44,979 nt of DNA from Nostocoides japonicum T1-X7. GTDB lineage: Bacteria; Actinomycetota; Actinomycetes; Actinomycetales; Dermatophilaceae. The position numbers and the translations under genes were made by a program. The stretch covers positions 1,645,861-1,690,839 of the forward strand of contig NZ_HF570958.1 of assembly GCF_001046855.1 (NCBI RefSeq), read 5' to 3'. This document shows, piece after piece, positions 8,873 to 17,341 of the stretch. Position 1 is the first letter of the stretch, and each line of letters starts with the position of its first letter. Under the pieces are notes generated by a model, which saw nothing but the letters and a program-made list of their open reading frames with translations, searched no databases and was not told the DNA's origin.

Positions 8873-10427
8873 GTGGCTCGCCCTCCTCGCATCCCACGTC
8901 CCAGCGGGCCGCGCCACGAGGGCCGGATCCGCTCCCAGACCCGGCGCGCCTTCCGGCCCAGCGGCCCCCCGACCGACGAGATCCCGCTGTGGACCTCGCC
9001 CGACGGCGTGAGCGTCGACGAGGCCCGCGCGGTCATCGACCTCGCCCTGCGGGCCGGCACCGCCATGCTCGCCCACGGGGGCGAGCGCCGCCGACGTCAC
9101 GACGACGGTCATCAACCTCGCCCGCGCCTACGGCCTGCGCTCGGTGCACATCGACGTGACGTACACCTCCATCACCGTCAGCTACCACCGGGGGCCGAAC
9201 GCCGACCCGATCACCGTCCTGCGGGTCGTCGGTATGCGGACCCAGGACTTCACGCGGCTCGAGCGGCTTCGGGCACTGGTCACCGACGTCTCCCGCACGA
9301 CGATCCCGGTCGAGGAGGCGCGGGTCCGGTTCGACGCCGTCGTGACCGCGGCGCACCCGTACCGGCGCTGGCTCGTCACCACGGCGAGCGCCGTCCTCGC
9401 CGCCGCCGTCGCCGTCCTCATCGGTGGCGGCTGGCTCGTCACCCTCGTGAGCTTCGTGAGCGCCGTCGCCATCGACCGCTCGACGCACTTCCTCTACAAG
9501 CTCGGCATCGCGCCGTTCTTCGCCCAGGTCATCGCGGCGGCGATCCCGACGGCGACCGCGACCCTTCTCGTCGTCGCCGCGACGCGGGGCTCGGGCACGG
9601 CGGCGAGCATCGAGCCGTCCCTCGTCGTCGCGGCAGGCATCGTCCTGCTCCTCTCGGGCATGTCCGTCGTCGGCGCGGCCGAGGACGCGCTCGCCGGCTA
9701 CTACGTGACGGCCGGGGCCCGGACCTTCGAGGTCGGCGTCCTCACCCTCGGCATCGTCATCGGGGTGAGCCTCGTCCTGTCCATCGGCAACCGGCTGGGG
9801 TACTACGTCGCGGTCACCTCGATGACGACTCTCGAGCCGAGTCGGGCCCTGCAGCTCGGCTGCTCGTTCGTCATCGCGGCGGCGTTCGCCGTGTCCGCGT
9901 ATGCGGTGGGGCGGGCGGTCTTCATGAGCGCGGTCCTCGGCACGGTCGCCTGGTGGATGTATGCAGCCCTGACCGGAGCGACGCTCGGAGCCGCCACCTC
10001 GGCTGCCATCGCGGCCGCTGTCGTCGGCCTCCTCGCACAGGCCGCCTCGGGGCGCCTCAACATGTCCGCCATCGCGGTCACGACGGGCGGGATCGTCCCG
10101 CTGCTGCCCGGACGCGCCGTCTACCAGGGCATCTCCCAGATCGTCTCCGACCCAGAGACGGGCTTCGTCACGGGCATGACGACGCTCGCCGGGGCCGCCG
10201 GCATCGGGATGGGACTCGCCGCGGGAGTGTCGATCGGCTCCTACTTCGGCGGGCTCATCGGCGCCTGGCGGTTCGGGGGGACGCTGCCCCGCATCGCCGG
10301 CCAGCGGCGGAGGGATGGCGACGAGCCGCGAGCGTCCGACGCGCGCGCGGACGTCGACGGGTTCGCCGGCTCCTCCGACGACACCGGCGCACTGACCCCG
10401 GTCCGTCCACCCGGCGGGCCGACGTGA
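8873..10427 (+). CDS. Threonine/serine exporter family membrane protein (ThrE-like), apparent frameshift
   Basis: Predicted amino-acid exporter made of an N-terminal soluble ThrE domain and a polytopic membrane domain. The first part (from GTG 8873, through DEARAVIDLALRAGTAMLAH) is in one frame; from about 9080 the protein continues in another frame (ASAADVTTTVINLARAYGL, then HIDVTYTSITVSYH and about ten hydrophobic helices ending near IGAWRFGG). The frames meet in the five-G run at 9076-9080. Removing one G restores the family motif LAHGASAADVT and a protein of about 517 residues. Without the correction the first frame runs on as a nonsense arginine-rich sequence. The start lacks a clear ribosome site, so its position is tentative. 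Confidence 0.8.
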
Positions 10428-10516
10428 GCAAGGGCACCCCGCCCGTGGCATACCGACACCTCGTCCGTCGGGCACCATGGGCCAGGCGCCGTATGCCGTG
10501 AGGTGAGGAGAGAACG

Positions 10517-11056
10517 ATGCAGTTCGGGCGGTCCTACGAGGAGTTCGAGATCGGTGCGACGTACCGGCACTGGCCGGGCAAGACGGTGACCGAGTACGAC
10601 GACCATCTCTTCTGCCTCCTCACGATGAACCACCACCCGCTCCATCTCGACGAGCACTACGCGCAGGAGACGACCCAGTTCGGGAGAAACGTCGTCGTCG
10701 GCAACTACGTCTACTCGATCCTCCTCGGCATGTCGGTGCCCGACGTCAGCGGCAAGGCGATCGCCAACCTCGAGATCGAGTCGCTGCGCCACGTCGCGCC
10801 GACCTTCCACGGCGACACCCTCTACGGCGAGACGCGCGTGCTCGACAAGTGGGAGAGCACGAGCAAGGACGACCGCGGCGTCGTCCACGTGGAGACCATC
10901 GGGTACAAGCAGGACGGCACCGTCGTCTGCATCTTCCGCCGCAAGGTCATGGTGCCCAAGCAGTCCTACCTCGACGCGCGCGGCGGTGAACAGCCGGGTC
11001 GTCCCGTCCCGGTGCCCGACCGGAACTGGCCGGGGCCGGAGGGCGCCTCGGCCTGA
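10517..11056 (+). CDS. MaoC-family hydratase
   Basis: A 179-residue single hot-dog-fold protein. The segment MNHHPLHLDEHYA matches the catalytic hydratase region of MaoC-like enoyl-CoA hydratases, with FGRNVVVGNYVYSI as the following helix and a family-typical RRKVMVPK strand near the end. It probably hydrates an unsaturated acyl-CoA; similarity to mesaconyl/itaconyl-type CoA hydratases is suggested by the NHHPLH segment but not established. ATG 10517 has GAGGAGAG 5 bp before it. No fatty-acid gene is adjacent, so its substrate cannot be deduced. Confidence 0.82.
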   Translation: MQFGRSYEEFEIGATYRHWPGKTVTEYDDHLFCLLTMNHHPLHLDEHYAQETTQFGRNVVVGNYVYSILLGMSVPDVSGKAIANLEIESLRHVAPTFHGDTLYGETRVLDKWESTSKDDRGVVHVETIGYKQDGTVVCIFRRKVMVPKQSYLDARGGEQPGRPVPVPDRNWPGPEGASA

Positions 11057-11109
11057 TCCGGTATGCCGTGAGCCGTCCGGGTCCGTCCGTGTTCGACTAG
11101 GGTGCGCGG

Positions 11110-11619
11110 ATGCCTGCGCTGCAGCTCCTGCGGGCCGACCACCGCCCCGCGGTCCTGGCCTTCGAACGGGAGAACCGCGACTACTTCGCCGAGACGATCT
11201 CGGACCGGGGCGATGAGTACTTCGACCGGTTCGACGAGCTCTTCGACGAGCTGCTGGACCGGCAGGAGGCGGGTGAGGTCGCCAACCACCTGCTCTTCGA
11301 CGAGGACGGCGTGGTCCTCGGCCGGTTCAACCTGTACCGCCTGCAGGACGGGACGGCCGAGGTCGGCTACCGGGTCGCGCAGCGGGTGGCCGGCCGCGGG
11401 GTCGCGACCGCGGCGGTGCGGGAGCTGTGTCGGCTCGCGGCGTCCCGGCACCACCTGCATACCCTGACGGCCGCGACGAGCGACGAGAACGCCGCGTCCC
11501 GGCGGGTGCTGCTCAAGGCCGGGTTCGTCCCGGTGGGGCGCGCCGACCCTGCCGACCTCGGTGGCCGGCACGGCGCCCGGTACCGCCTCGACCTCACCGC
11601 CCCGGCCACCGGGCGGTGA
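11110..11619 (+). CDS. GNAT family N-acetyltransferase (RimJ/RimL type)
   Basis: A 169-residue acetyltransferase of the Acetyltransf_3 group. Seen: the beta-4 acetyl-CoA strand and pyrophosphate loop EVGYRVAQRVAGRGVATAAV (the Q/RxxGxG/A loop as QRVAGRGVA), the SDENAASRRVLLKAGFV motif with the conserved Asn-Ala-Ser and Lys-Ala-Gly-Phe, and a C-terminal tyrosine region GARYRLDL. It would acetylate an amino group of a protein N-terminus or a small molecule. The start ATG follows a short AT-poor gap after the MaoC gene and may be cotranscribed with it. Confidence 0.82.
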   Translation: MPALQLLRADHRPAVLAFERENRDYFAETISDRGDEYFDRFDELFDELLDRQEAGEVANHLLFDEDGVVLGRFNLYRLQDGTAEVGYRVAQRVAGRGVATAAVRELCRLAASRHHLHTLTAATSDENAASRRVLLKAGFVPVGRADPADLGGRHGARYRLDLTAPATGR

Positions 11620-11743
11620 CTCCCCGGTTGGGGCGGTGGTGCGGTGCTGTGAGGGCCACGATCCGGGCCGAGCGTCACGCTCGTCGGTGAGCGATCGGGA
11701 CCGGGACATATCGGGCCATATCGTGGGTCACTAGGGTGGTCGG

Positions 11744-12610
11744 GTGCTCGTGGATCTGCATACCCACTCCACCGCGAGTGACGGCACCCTGTCGCCGGGC
11801 GAGGTGGTCCGGGCCGCCGCGGAAGCCGGACTGACGACGTTCGCGCTCACCGACCACGACACCTTCCGCGGCTGGGACGGTGCGGTCGACGCGGCTCGGG
11901 AGTACGGCGTCGGGCTCGTCCGCGGGATCGAGATCTCGTGCGTCGACGCCCGGATCAGCATCCACCTGCTCGGCTACCTGCCGGACCCGACGATGCCCGA
12001 GCTCGTCGCGGAGCTCGACCGGACGCGAACGAGCCGGACGACCCGGATGGAGCGGATGGTCGCGCTCATGGCGGCCGACGGCATACCGGTGACGATGGCC
12101 GACGTCATGGCCCAGACGGACGAGGAATCGTCGACGACCGTGGGGCGGCCGCACCTCGCCGATGCGCTCGTCGCGAAGGGCCTCGCCCCCGACCGGACGG
12201 CGGCCTTCGAGCGCTTCCTCGGGCGGGGGAGCCCCTACTACGTGCGCCACTACGCCCTCGACGCGGTGTATGCCGTGCGCCTCATCCGGGCGGCGGGCGG
12301 CGTGCCCGTCATGGCTCACCCGTTCGCCGAGTCCCGCGGGCGGGTCGTCGCCGACCCGGTCATCGAGCGGCTCGTCGCGGCGGGGCTGGCGGGTCTCGAG
12401 GCGGACCACCCCGACCACACCCCCGACCAGACTGCCCACGCTCGGGAGCTCGCGGAGCGGTTCGATCTCCTCGTGACCGGTTCGAGCGACTTCCACGGCG
12501 CGGGGAAGCCGAACCGCCTCGCCGAGCGCACCACCTCGCCCGACGTGCTCGAGGCGCTCCTCGCCCAGGCGACGAGCGGCCTCGAGGTCGTTGGGCCCGC
12601 CGCGCCCTGA
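11744..12610 (+). CDS. PHP-domain phosphoesterase (RNase AM / nucleoside bisphosphate phosphatase type)
   Basis: A 288-residue PHP protein. All metal-binding motifs of the YciV/TrpH family are visible: DLHTHSTASDGT near the N-terminus, TDHDT, RGIEISC, VMAHPF and TGSSDFHG. Known members hydrolyse 3',5'-nucleoside bisphosphates or the 5' ends of short RNAs. GTG 11744 places the HTH motif at residues 6-8, normal for the family. Upstream DNA contains two ATATCG words close together (about 11708-11723), but no clear promoter is claimed. It converges with etfA across palindromic repeat B1. Confidence 0.88.
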   Translation: MLVDLHTHSTASDGTLSPGEVVRAAAEAGLTTFALTDHDTFRGWDGAVDAAREYGVGLVRGIEISCVDARISIHLLGYLPDPTMPELVAELDRTRTSRTTRMERMVALMAADGIPVTMADVMAQTDEESSTTVGRPHLADALVAKGLAPDRTAAFERFLGRGSPYYVRHYALDAVYAVRLIRAAGGVPVMAHPFAESRGRVVADPVIERLVAAGLAGLEADHPDHTPDQTAHARELAERFDLLVTGSSDFHGAGKPNRLAERTTSPDVLEALLAQATSGLEVVGPAAP

Positions 12611-12672
12611 CCCTTCGCTCGTCCGTCTCCCGTCGTTTCCGCACGTGCCCCGGGCGCAGCCCCGCCCGCTCC

Positions 12673-12733
12673 CGCACGTGCCGAGTTGTTGTCCCCTACC
12701 GACGAGTAGGACGACATCTTCTCGGCACGTGCG
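12673..12733. repeat. Nested palindromic repeat, family B copy 1
   Basis: Arms at 12673-12693 and 12713-12733 are 21 bp long and pair at 18 positions; each contains GCACGTGCCGAG. The loop itself holds CCTAC and GTAGG, a second small inverted repeat. Additional copies are at 28374-28433 and 28446-28506. In both locations the element lies between convergent gene ends, here the PHP gene and etfA, where it could act as a two-way transcription barrier; no T-run follows it. Confidence 0.88.
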
Positions 12734-12782
12734 AGGTGAAGCCGGGGAAGCGCGGCCTCGGGCGACGACCTGGGGACGTAGG

Positions 12783-13736
12783 TCAGCCGAGGGCCTCGAG
12801 GATCGCCGGGACGACCTCGTGCATGTCGCCGATGACGGCATACGTCGCCTTGGTGACCATCGGGGCGTCCGGGTCGGTGTTGATCGCGATGATCGTCCGC
12901 GACGACGAGCAGCCGGCCCAGTGCTGGATCGCCCCGCTGATCCCGCACGGGATGTAGACGTCCGGGCTGATCCGCGAACCGGTCTGGCCGACCTGCTCGT
13001 GGTGCGGCCGCCAGCCGAGCGAGGTGACGACCCGGGATACGCCGAGCGCGCCGCCGAGCCGGTCGGCGAGCGCGATGACCTCGTCGAACCCGTCGGGGCC
13101 GCCCGCACCGCGACCGGCGCCGACGACGACCTTCGCGCCGGTGAGGGCGGAGGTGTCGCCACCGTCCTTGCCCTCGACGCGCACGACCTGCGCGACGAGG
13201 TCCCGGTCGCCGAGGGTCGCCTCGATGGGCGTCACCGTGGCGGCGCCGGGGGCCGTGGCGGCCTCCGGCTCGACCGCGTGACCGGCGACGGTGAGGACCC
13301 GCAGGTCCCCCGAGAGCGACATCTCCTCCAGCGCCGCCCCGCCGACGACCTGCCGGACGACGTGGAGCGGGGACGGCGACGCGATGGAGACGACGTTCGC
13401 CGCCATCGGGACGCCGCGGCGCGCGGCGACATGGGCGAGCACCTCGTTGCCGCGGGGCGTGCCGGCGGCGAGGAGCAGGTCGTCACCGGACGCCGCGAGC
13501 GCGGCCTCGGTGATCGTCGCCCAGGCGGCCGCGGCATACCGCTCCGGCGCCGAGGGAGCGACGTGGACGACGGCGACGCCCTGCTCGGCGAGGTCTGCGA
13601 CGACGTCGTCGGTCGCGTCCCCGAGCACGAGGGCGTGCAGCTCCCCGGCGCCCTCGACGCCGCGGGCGAAGGTGAGGGTCTCCCGGGAGACGAGGGCCGC
13701 GCGGCCCTTCTCCACCTCGACGATGACAAGGCTCAT
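12783..13736 (-). CDS. etfA: Electron transfer flavoprotein alpha subunit
   Basis: The FAD-binding subunit of the ETF dimer, which takes electrons from flavoprotein dehydrogenases and passes them to ETF-ubiquinone oxidoreductase. The 317-residue protein shows the conserved alpha-subunit FAD-domain motifs: GAKVVVGAGRGAGGPDGF, GWRPHHEQVGQTGSRISP, YIPCGISGAIQH and NTDPDAPM. It is translationally coupled to etfB by a 4-bp overlap and lies in the dehydrogenase-etfB-etfA operon, so it is the dedicated acceptor arm for dimethylglycine or sarcosine oxidation. Last gene of its transcription unit. Confidence 0.95.
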   Translation of the reverse strand: MSLVIVEVEKGRAALVSRETLTFARGVEGAGELHALVLGDATDDVVADLAEQGVAVVHVAPSAPERYAAAAWATITEAALAASGDDLLLAAGTPRGNEVLAHVAARRGVPMAANVVSIASPSPLHVVRQVVGGAALEEMSLSGDLRVLTVAGHAVEPEAATAPGAATVTPIEATLGDRDLVAQVVRVEGKDGGDTSALTGAKVVVGAGRGAGGPDGFDEVIALADRLGGALGVSRVVTSLGWRPHHEQVGQTGSRISPDVYIPCGISGAIQHWAGCSSSRTIIAINTDPDAPMVTKATYAVIGDMHEVVPAILEALG

Positions 13737-14506
13737 GACGGCACCACTCCGAGCTGCTTGAGGGTCTCGACGACGGCCGCGGCGGCGCCGGGCCCTTCCC
13801 CGAGGATGGTCACCTGTGTGGGCGGGGGAGGCGGCACGGTCAGCGCGACACGACCGCTCCCGACGGTGGGTGGCTTGGGCGAGACGGTCTCGACCGGCGC
13901 CTTCTTGGCCTTCATCCGGCCCATGACGCTCGGGTACCGCGGGTTCACGCCACCCTCGAGCACCGTGACGACGGCAGGAAGCGGGACCTCGTAGACCTCG
14001 GCGCCCTCGCCGCTGTCGCCGCGCAGCTCGGCCGTGTCGCCGTCGACGGTCACCGTCTGGATGCCCGTCACGACCGGCCGGTCGAGGAGGTATGCCAGCC
14101 GGATGCCGACCTGGAAGTCGCCGGTGTCCGCCGCGTCGTTGCCGAGGAGGACGAGGTCGTATGCCGTGCCGGCCTCCGCCCGCGCCCGGACGACGTCGGC
14201 GATCGCCTCGGCGATGTCGGCGGGACCGTACGCATCCGGCTCGGCCTCGATGAGGACGCCGTCCTTCGCGCCGACCGCGAGCGCGGACCGGAGCTGCTCG
14301 ACGGAGTCCTCGGTGCCGAGGCTGAGGACGGTGACCTGGCCACCGGTCGCGTCGGCGACCTGGACGCCGATCTCGACGGCCGCCTCCTCGTGGTTGGAGG
14401 TCGTGTAGCCGCTGTAGCGGCCGTCGACGCCCATGCCGTCGGGCGTGAGCGTCACCTCACCGCTCGCGTCGGGGACGCGCTTGACGCAGACGAGGATGTT
14501 GCTCAT
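13733..14506 (-). CDS. etfB: Electron transfer flavoprotein beta subunit
   Basis: The AMP-binding subunit of ETF. The 257-residue protein starts MSNILVCVKRVPD and contains the beta signature region LAYLLDRPVVTGIQTV, the VLEGGVNPRYPS segment and MKAKKAPVET, all typical of EtfB. Its start overlaps the dehydrogenase stop by one base (TGATG) and its stop overlaps etfA by 4 bp, so the three proteins are made in a coupled fashion. A proline-rich stretch (VPPPPPTQV) precedes the C-terminal helix. Confidence 0.95.
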   Translation of the reverse strand: MSNILVCVKRVPDASGEVTLTPDGMGVDGRYSGYTTSNHEEAAVEIGVQVADATGGQVTVLSLGTEDSVEQLRSALAVGAKDGVLIEAEPDAYGPADIAEAIADVVRARAEAGTAYDLVLLGNDAADTGDFQVGIRLAYLLDRPVVTGIQTVTVDGDTAELRGDSGEGAEVYEVPLPAVVTVLEGGVNPRYPSVMGRMKAKKAPVETVSPKPPTVGSGRVALTVPPPPPTQVTILGEGPGAAAAVVETLKQLGVVPS

Positions 14507-17058
14507 CAGGCACCTCCGACGGTGACGGGCTCGGCCGGGGCCTCGACGCCACGGATCCTGGCGTTCTCCGGGTCGAACAGGGGCGTGGCGTCGTTGGCGG
14601 CGACCGTCACGGGGTAGAGCTCCTCCATGTACGACACGGCGAGCTCGTTGCCGACGACGGCCTCCTCCGGTGGGAGGAACGCCATGAGGACGTGCTTGCG
14701 CAGACTGGGCGCCGATCCCGCCGTCGTGACGTACGGCCGGTGTCCGTGGCCGTCGACGATCGGCGTGCCGTCGCGCTTGAGGATCGGCTCACCGCCGAGC
14801 ATGTAGCGCTTCACGCCCGTCGAGGACGTGTGGTCGTCGACGGTGAGCGAGCACAGGACGGTCTTCGGCGGCTCGCCGGCCTGGGCGAGGAGGGCCTCCT
14901 TGCCGATGAAGTCGGCGTCCTTGAGCTTCTTGCGCTCCATGCCGGTCTCGGTGAGCGTGCGCTCGGTGTCGAGCTCGAAACCGTAGGCGCGGTAGCCCTT
15001 CTCGATGCGCCCGGTCGTCGCGTAGACGCCGATGCCCGCGGGGACGAGCCCGTGCGGCCGGCCGGCCTCGTAGACCCGGTCCCACAGGGCGGCGCCGAGC
15101 TCGATGGGGACGTAGAGCTCCCACCCGAACTCGCCGACGTAGGAGATCCGCGAGGCGAGGACCATGAGGTCGCCGATCTCGATCTCCCGGCACGTGCCGA
15201 AGCCGAAGGCCTCCTTGCTCACGTCGTCGCGGGTGATGGAGGAGAGGATCTCCTTCGCCTTCGGGCCCCAGAGGCCGATCGTCGTCCACGACGAGGTGAG
15301 GTCGACGACCGTGGCGCCCTCCGGCATCCGGTCGGCGAACCACTTCTTGTCCGCCATGCCGTGCGCACCGCCCGTGACGACCCGGAAGTGGTCGTGCCCG
15401 AGCCGCATGACGGTGAGGTCGGAGCGGAAGCCGCCGCGCTCGTCGAGGACGGGCGTGTAGATGACCCGTCCGACCCTGACGTCGGCCTGCGCGACGATGA
15501 TGTGCTGCACCGCGTCGAGCGCCTTGGGTCCGACGACGTCGAAGATGGCGAAGGCCGTCAGGTCGATCATGGCCGCCGTCTCGCGCATCCGCAGGTGCTC
15601 GGCGTTGATGATCGGGCTCCACCAGCGCGAGTCCCACTCCGCCGCCCGGGGCATGAGCTGGTCCTCGTCGTATGCCGCGAGGAGGCTCTCGTTGGAGGCG
15701 TACCAGTGCGGGCGCTCCCAGCCGGCCGCCTCGTAGAAGACGGCGCCGAGGGCCTTCTGGGCGTCGTGCATCGGCGCGAGCCGCAGGTTGCGCGCGACCG
15801 TCCACTGCTCGCTCGGGTGGACGATGCCGTACGTCTTGTTGAACGCCTCGCTCGTGCGCTCCTTGACGAACGCACGGGTCCGCTGGAACGGGTAGAAGCG
15901 CGCGATGTCGGAGTGGCCGAGGTCGATGCCGGGGTTGCCGTGCGTCATCCACTCGGCGACCGCCTTGGCGGTGCCCGGGCCCTCCTTGATCCAGATGGCC
16001 GCGGCCGACCAGAGGCCCTTGACCTCGGGCGTCTCGCCGAGGATGGGGAAGCCGTCGGGGGTCAGGGAGAGAAGGCCGTTGATGGCATACCGGATCTCGG
16101 CCCGCTCGTCGCCGAGCAGCTCGGGCATGAGCTCGAGGGCCTGCTCGAGCTGCGGGTCGAAGTCGTCCTGGGTGAACGGCATCTCGGTGGGCGACAGCTT
16201 GGCCTGCTCGATGCTCGGGATGTCCTCGGGGTCCCAGAGGATGGGCCGGTGGGCGTAGGAGCCGACCTCCATGTCCGAGCCGACCTGGCGCTCGTAGCAG
16301 AAGGTGTCCATGTCGCGGACGATGGGGAAGGAGATCTCGCCGGGGCGCTCGGCGAGGGCCTCGCAGGGGCCGACCGAGATCATCTGGTGGACGGCGGGGG
16401 TGAGCGGGATGTGGGCCCCGGCCATCCGGGCGAGCTTGGGGCTCCACACGCCGCAGCAGATGACGACGGTGTCGGCCTCGATGGTGCCCTGTGTCGTCTC
16501 GACGGCCTTGATCGCCCCGTCGACGACCGTCATGCCGGTGACCTCGACGGTCGGGACGACGGTGAGGGCGCCCTTCTCCTGGGCGCGCTCGCGCATGATG
16601 GTGCCGGCGCGGAGCGAGTCGACGACGCCGACGCTCGGGGTCCAGAAGCCGCCGACGATGACGCTGGGGTCGAGGAAGGGAACCTTCTCGACGACCTCCT
16701 CCGGCGTCACGAGGGAGGCCTCGACACCCCACGCCTTGGCGCTGGTCATCCGGCGGCGCAGCTCCTCCATCCGCTCCTCGGTCCTTGCGACCTCGTAGCC
16801 GCCGGACTGGGTGAAGACGCCGAGCTCCTGGTACTGGCGGACCGAGTCCGCGGTGATGTCGAACATCTCGCGACTGTGGTCGACGGGGAAGATGAAGTTG
16901 CTCGCGTGACCCGTCGAGCCGCCCGGGTTGGGCAGCGGGCCCTTGTCGAGCTGGACGATGTCGGTCCAGCCGAGCTCGGCGAGGTGGTAACAGAGTGAGT
17001 TGCCGACGATGCCGGCGCCGATGACGACGACCTGGGCCTTCGCGGGGAGGGCGGCCAT
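14506..17058 (-). CDS. Dimethylglycine/sarcosine dehydrogenase-like flavoprotein fused to a GcvT domain
   Basis: An 850-residue oxidoreductase: N-terminal FAD/DAO domain (QVVVIGAGIVGNSLCYHLAE), a central FAO_M linker and a C-terminal folate-binding GcvT domain plus barrel. His51 in GSTGHASN sits where dimethylglycine and sarcosine dehydrogenases carry covalent FAD. Expected reaction: oxidative N-demethylation of dimethylglycine and/or sarcosine, the methyl carbon leaving as 5,10-methylene-THF and electrons going to ETF, whose genes follow directly. Whether one enzyme performs both demethylations is unknown; no second homologue is in the window. ATG 17058 follows an AGAGGA site. Two putative operators lie 19-54 bp upstream of the start. 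Confidence 0.88.
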   Translation of the reverse strand: MAALPAKAQVVVIGAGIVGNSLCYHLAELGWTDIVQLDKGPLPNPGGSTGHASNFIFPVDHSREMFDITADSVRQYQELGVFTQSGGYEVARTEERMEELRRRMTSAKAWGVEASLVTPEEVVEKVPFLDPSVIVGGFWTPSVGVVDSLRAGTIMRERAQEKGALTVVPTVEVTGMTVVDGAIKAVETTQGTIEADTVVICCGVWSPKLARMAGAHIPLTPAVHQMISVGPCEALAERPGEISFPIVRDMDTFCYERQVGSDMEVGSYAHRPILWDPEDIPSIEQAKLSPTEMPFTQDDFDPQLEQALELMPELLGDERAEIRYAINGLLSLTPDGFPILGETPEVKGLWSAAAIWIKEGPGTAKAVAEWMTHGNPGIDLGHSDIARFYPFQRTRAFVKERTSEAFNKTYGIVHPSEQWTVARNLRLAPMHDAQKALGAVFYEAAGWERPHWYASNESLLAAYDEDQLMPRAAEWDSRWWSPIINAEHLRMRETAAMIDLTAFAIFDVVGPKALDAVQHIIVAQADVRVGRVIYTPVLDERGGFRSDLTVMRLGHDHFRVVTGGAHGMADKKWFADRMPEGATVVDLTSSWTTIGLWGPKAKEILSSITRDDVSKEAFGFGTCREIEIGDLMVLASRISYVGEFGWELYVPIELGAALWDRVYEAGRPHGLVPAGIGVYATTGRIEKGYRAYGFELDTERTLTETGMERKKLKDADFIGKEALLAQAGEPPKTVLCSLTVDDHTSSTGVKRYMLGGEPILKRDGTPIVDGHGHRPYVTTAGSAPSLRKHVLMAFLPPEEAVVGNELAVSYMEELYPVTVAANDATPLFDPENARIRGVEAPAEPVTVGGA

Positions 17059-17076
17059 GCGCGAGTTCCTCTCAGT

Positions 17077-17112
17077 GGTGCGTATTGCGCAACGCGATGC
17101 ACGATAAGCAAC
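17077..17112 (-). promoter_or_regulatory. Paired GTTGC-N7-GCAAC-like operator before the dehydrogenase-etf operon
   Basis: Two 17-bp sites, 17077-17093 (GGTGC-N7-GCAAC, 9 of 10 arm bases) and 17096-17112 (GATGC-N7-GCAAC, 8 of 10), are 19 bp apart. The second matches the MTHFR site at 15 of 17 bases, including the central seven. The same arrangement occurs before betB, iclR/purU and the MTHFR gene. The regulator is inferred to be the IclR protein at 26539-27348. Confidence 0.6.
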
Positions 17113-17202
17113 GCGTGGCCGCAGCCTACTCCTCCGGCCCGTCCGGCAAAACCCCCTTCCGCGCTTCTGAGACGGGTCTCGCGGCCTGCTGACCGAGCGC
17201 CA

Positions 17203-17289
17203 GCTTTATCGGGTGACCCGACAACACTGAGCTTCACCCGACAAGGGAACCCGGGTGAAGCTCAGTGTTCCGGGGTGACCCGATAAAGC
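17203..17289. repeat. Long nested palindromic repeat, family A copy 1
   Basis: Outer arms GCTTTATCGGGT at 17203-17214 and its complement at 17278-17289; inner arms 17223-17240 and 17252-17269 are perfect 18-bp inverted repeats (AACACTGAGCTTCACCCG), with an 11-base loop beginning ACAAGGGAACC. A degenerate copy with the same outer arm and loop word is at 34582-34701. It fills the gap between the dehydrogenase promoter and the end of the BCCT gene. Confidence 0.92.
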
Positions 17290-17341
17290 GGCATGGGGAC
17301 CGGCGAGGGGAGTGGGGTTGACGGGAGCGACAGGGTGGGTC

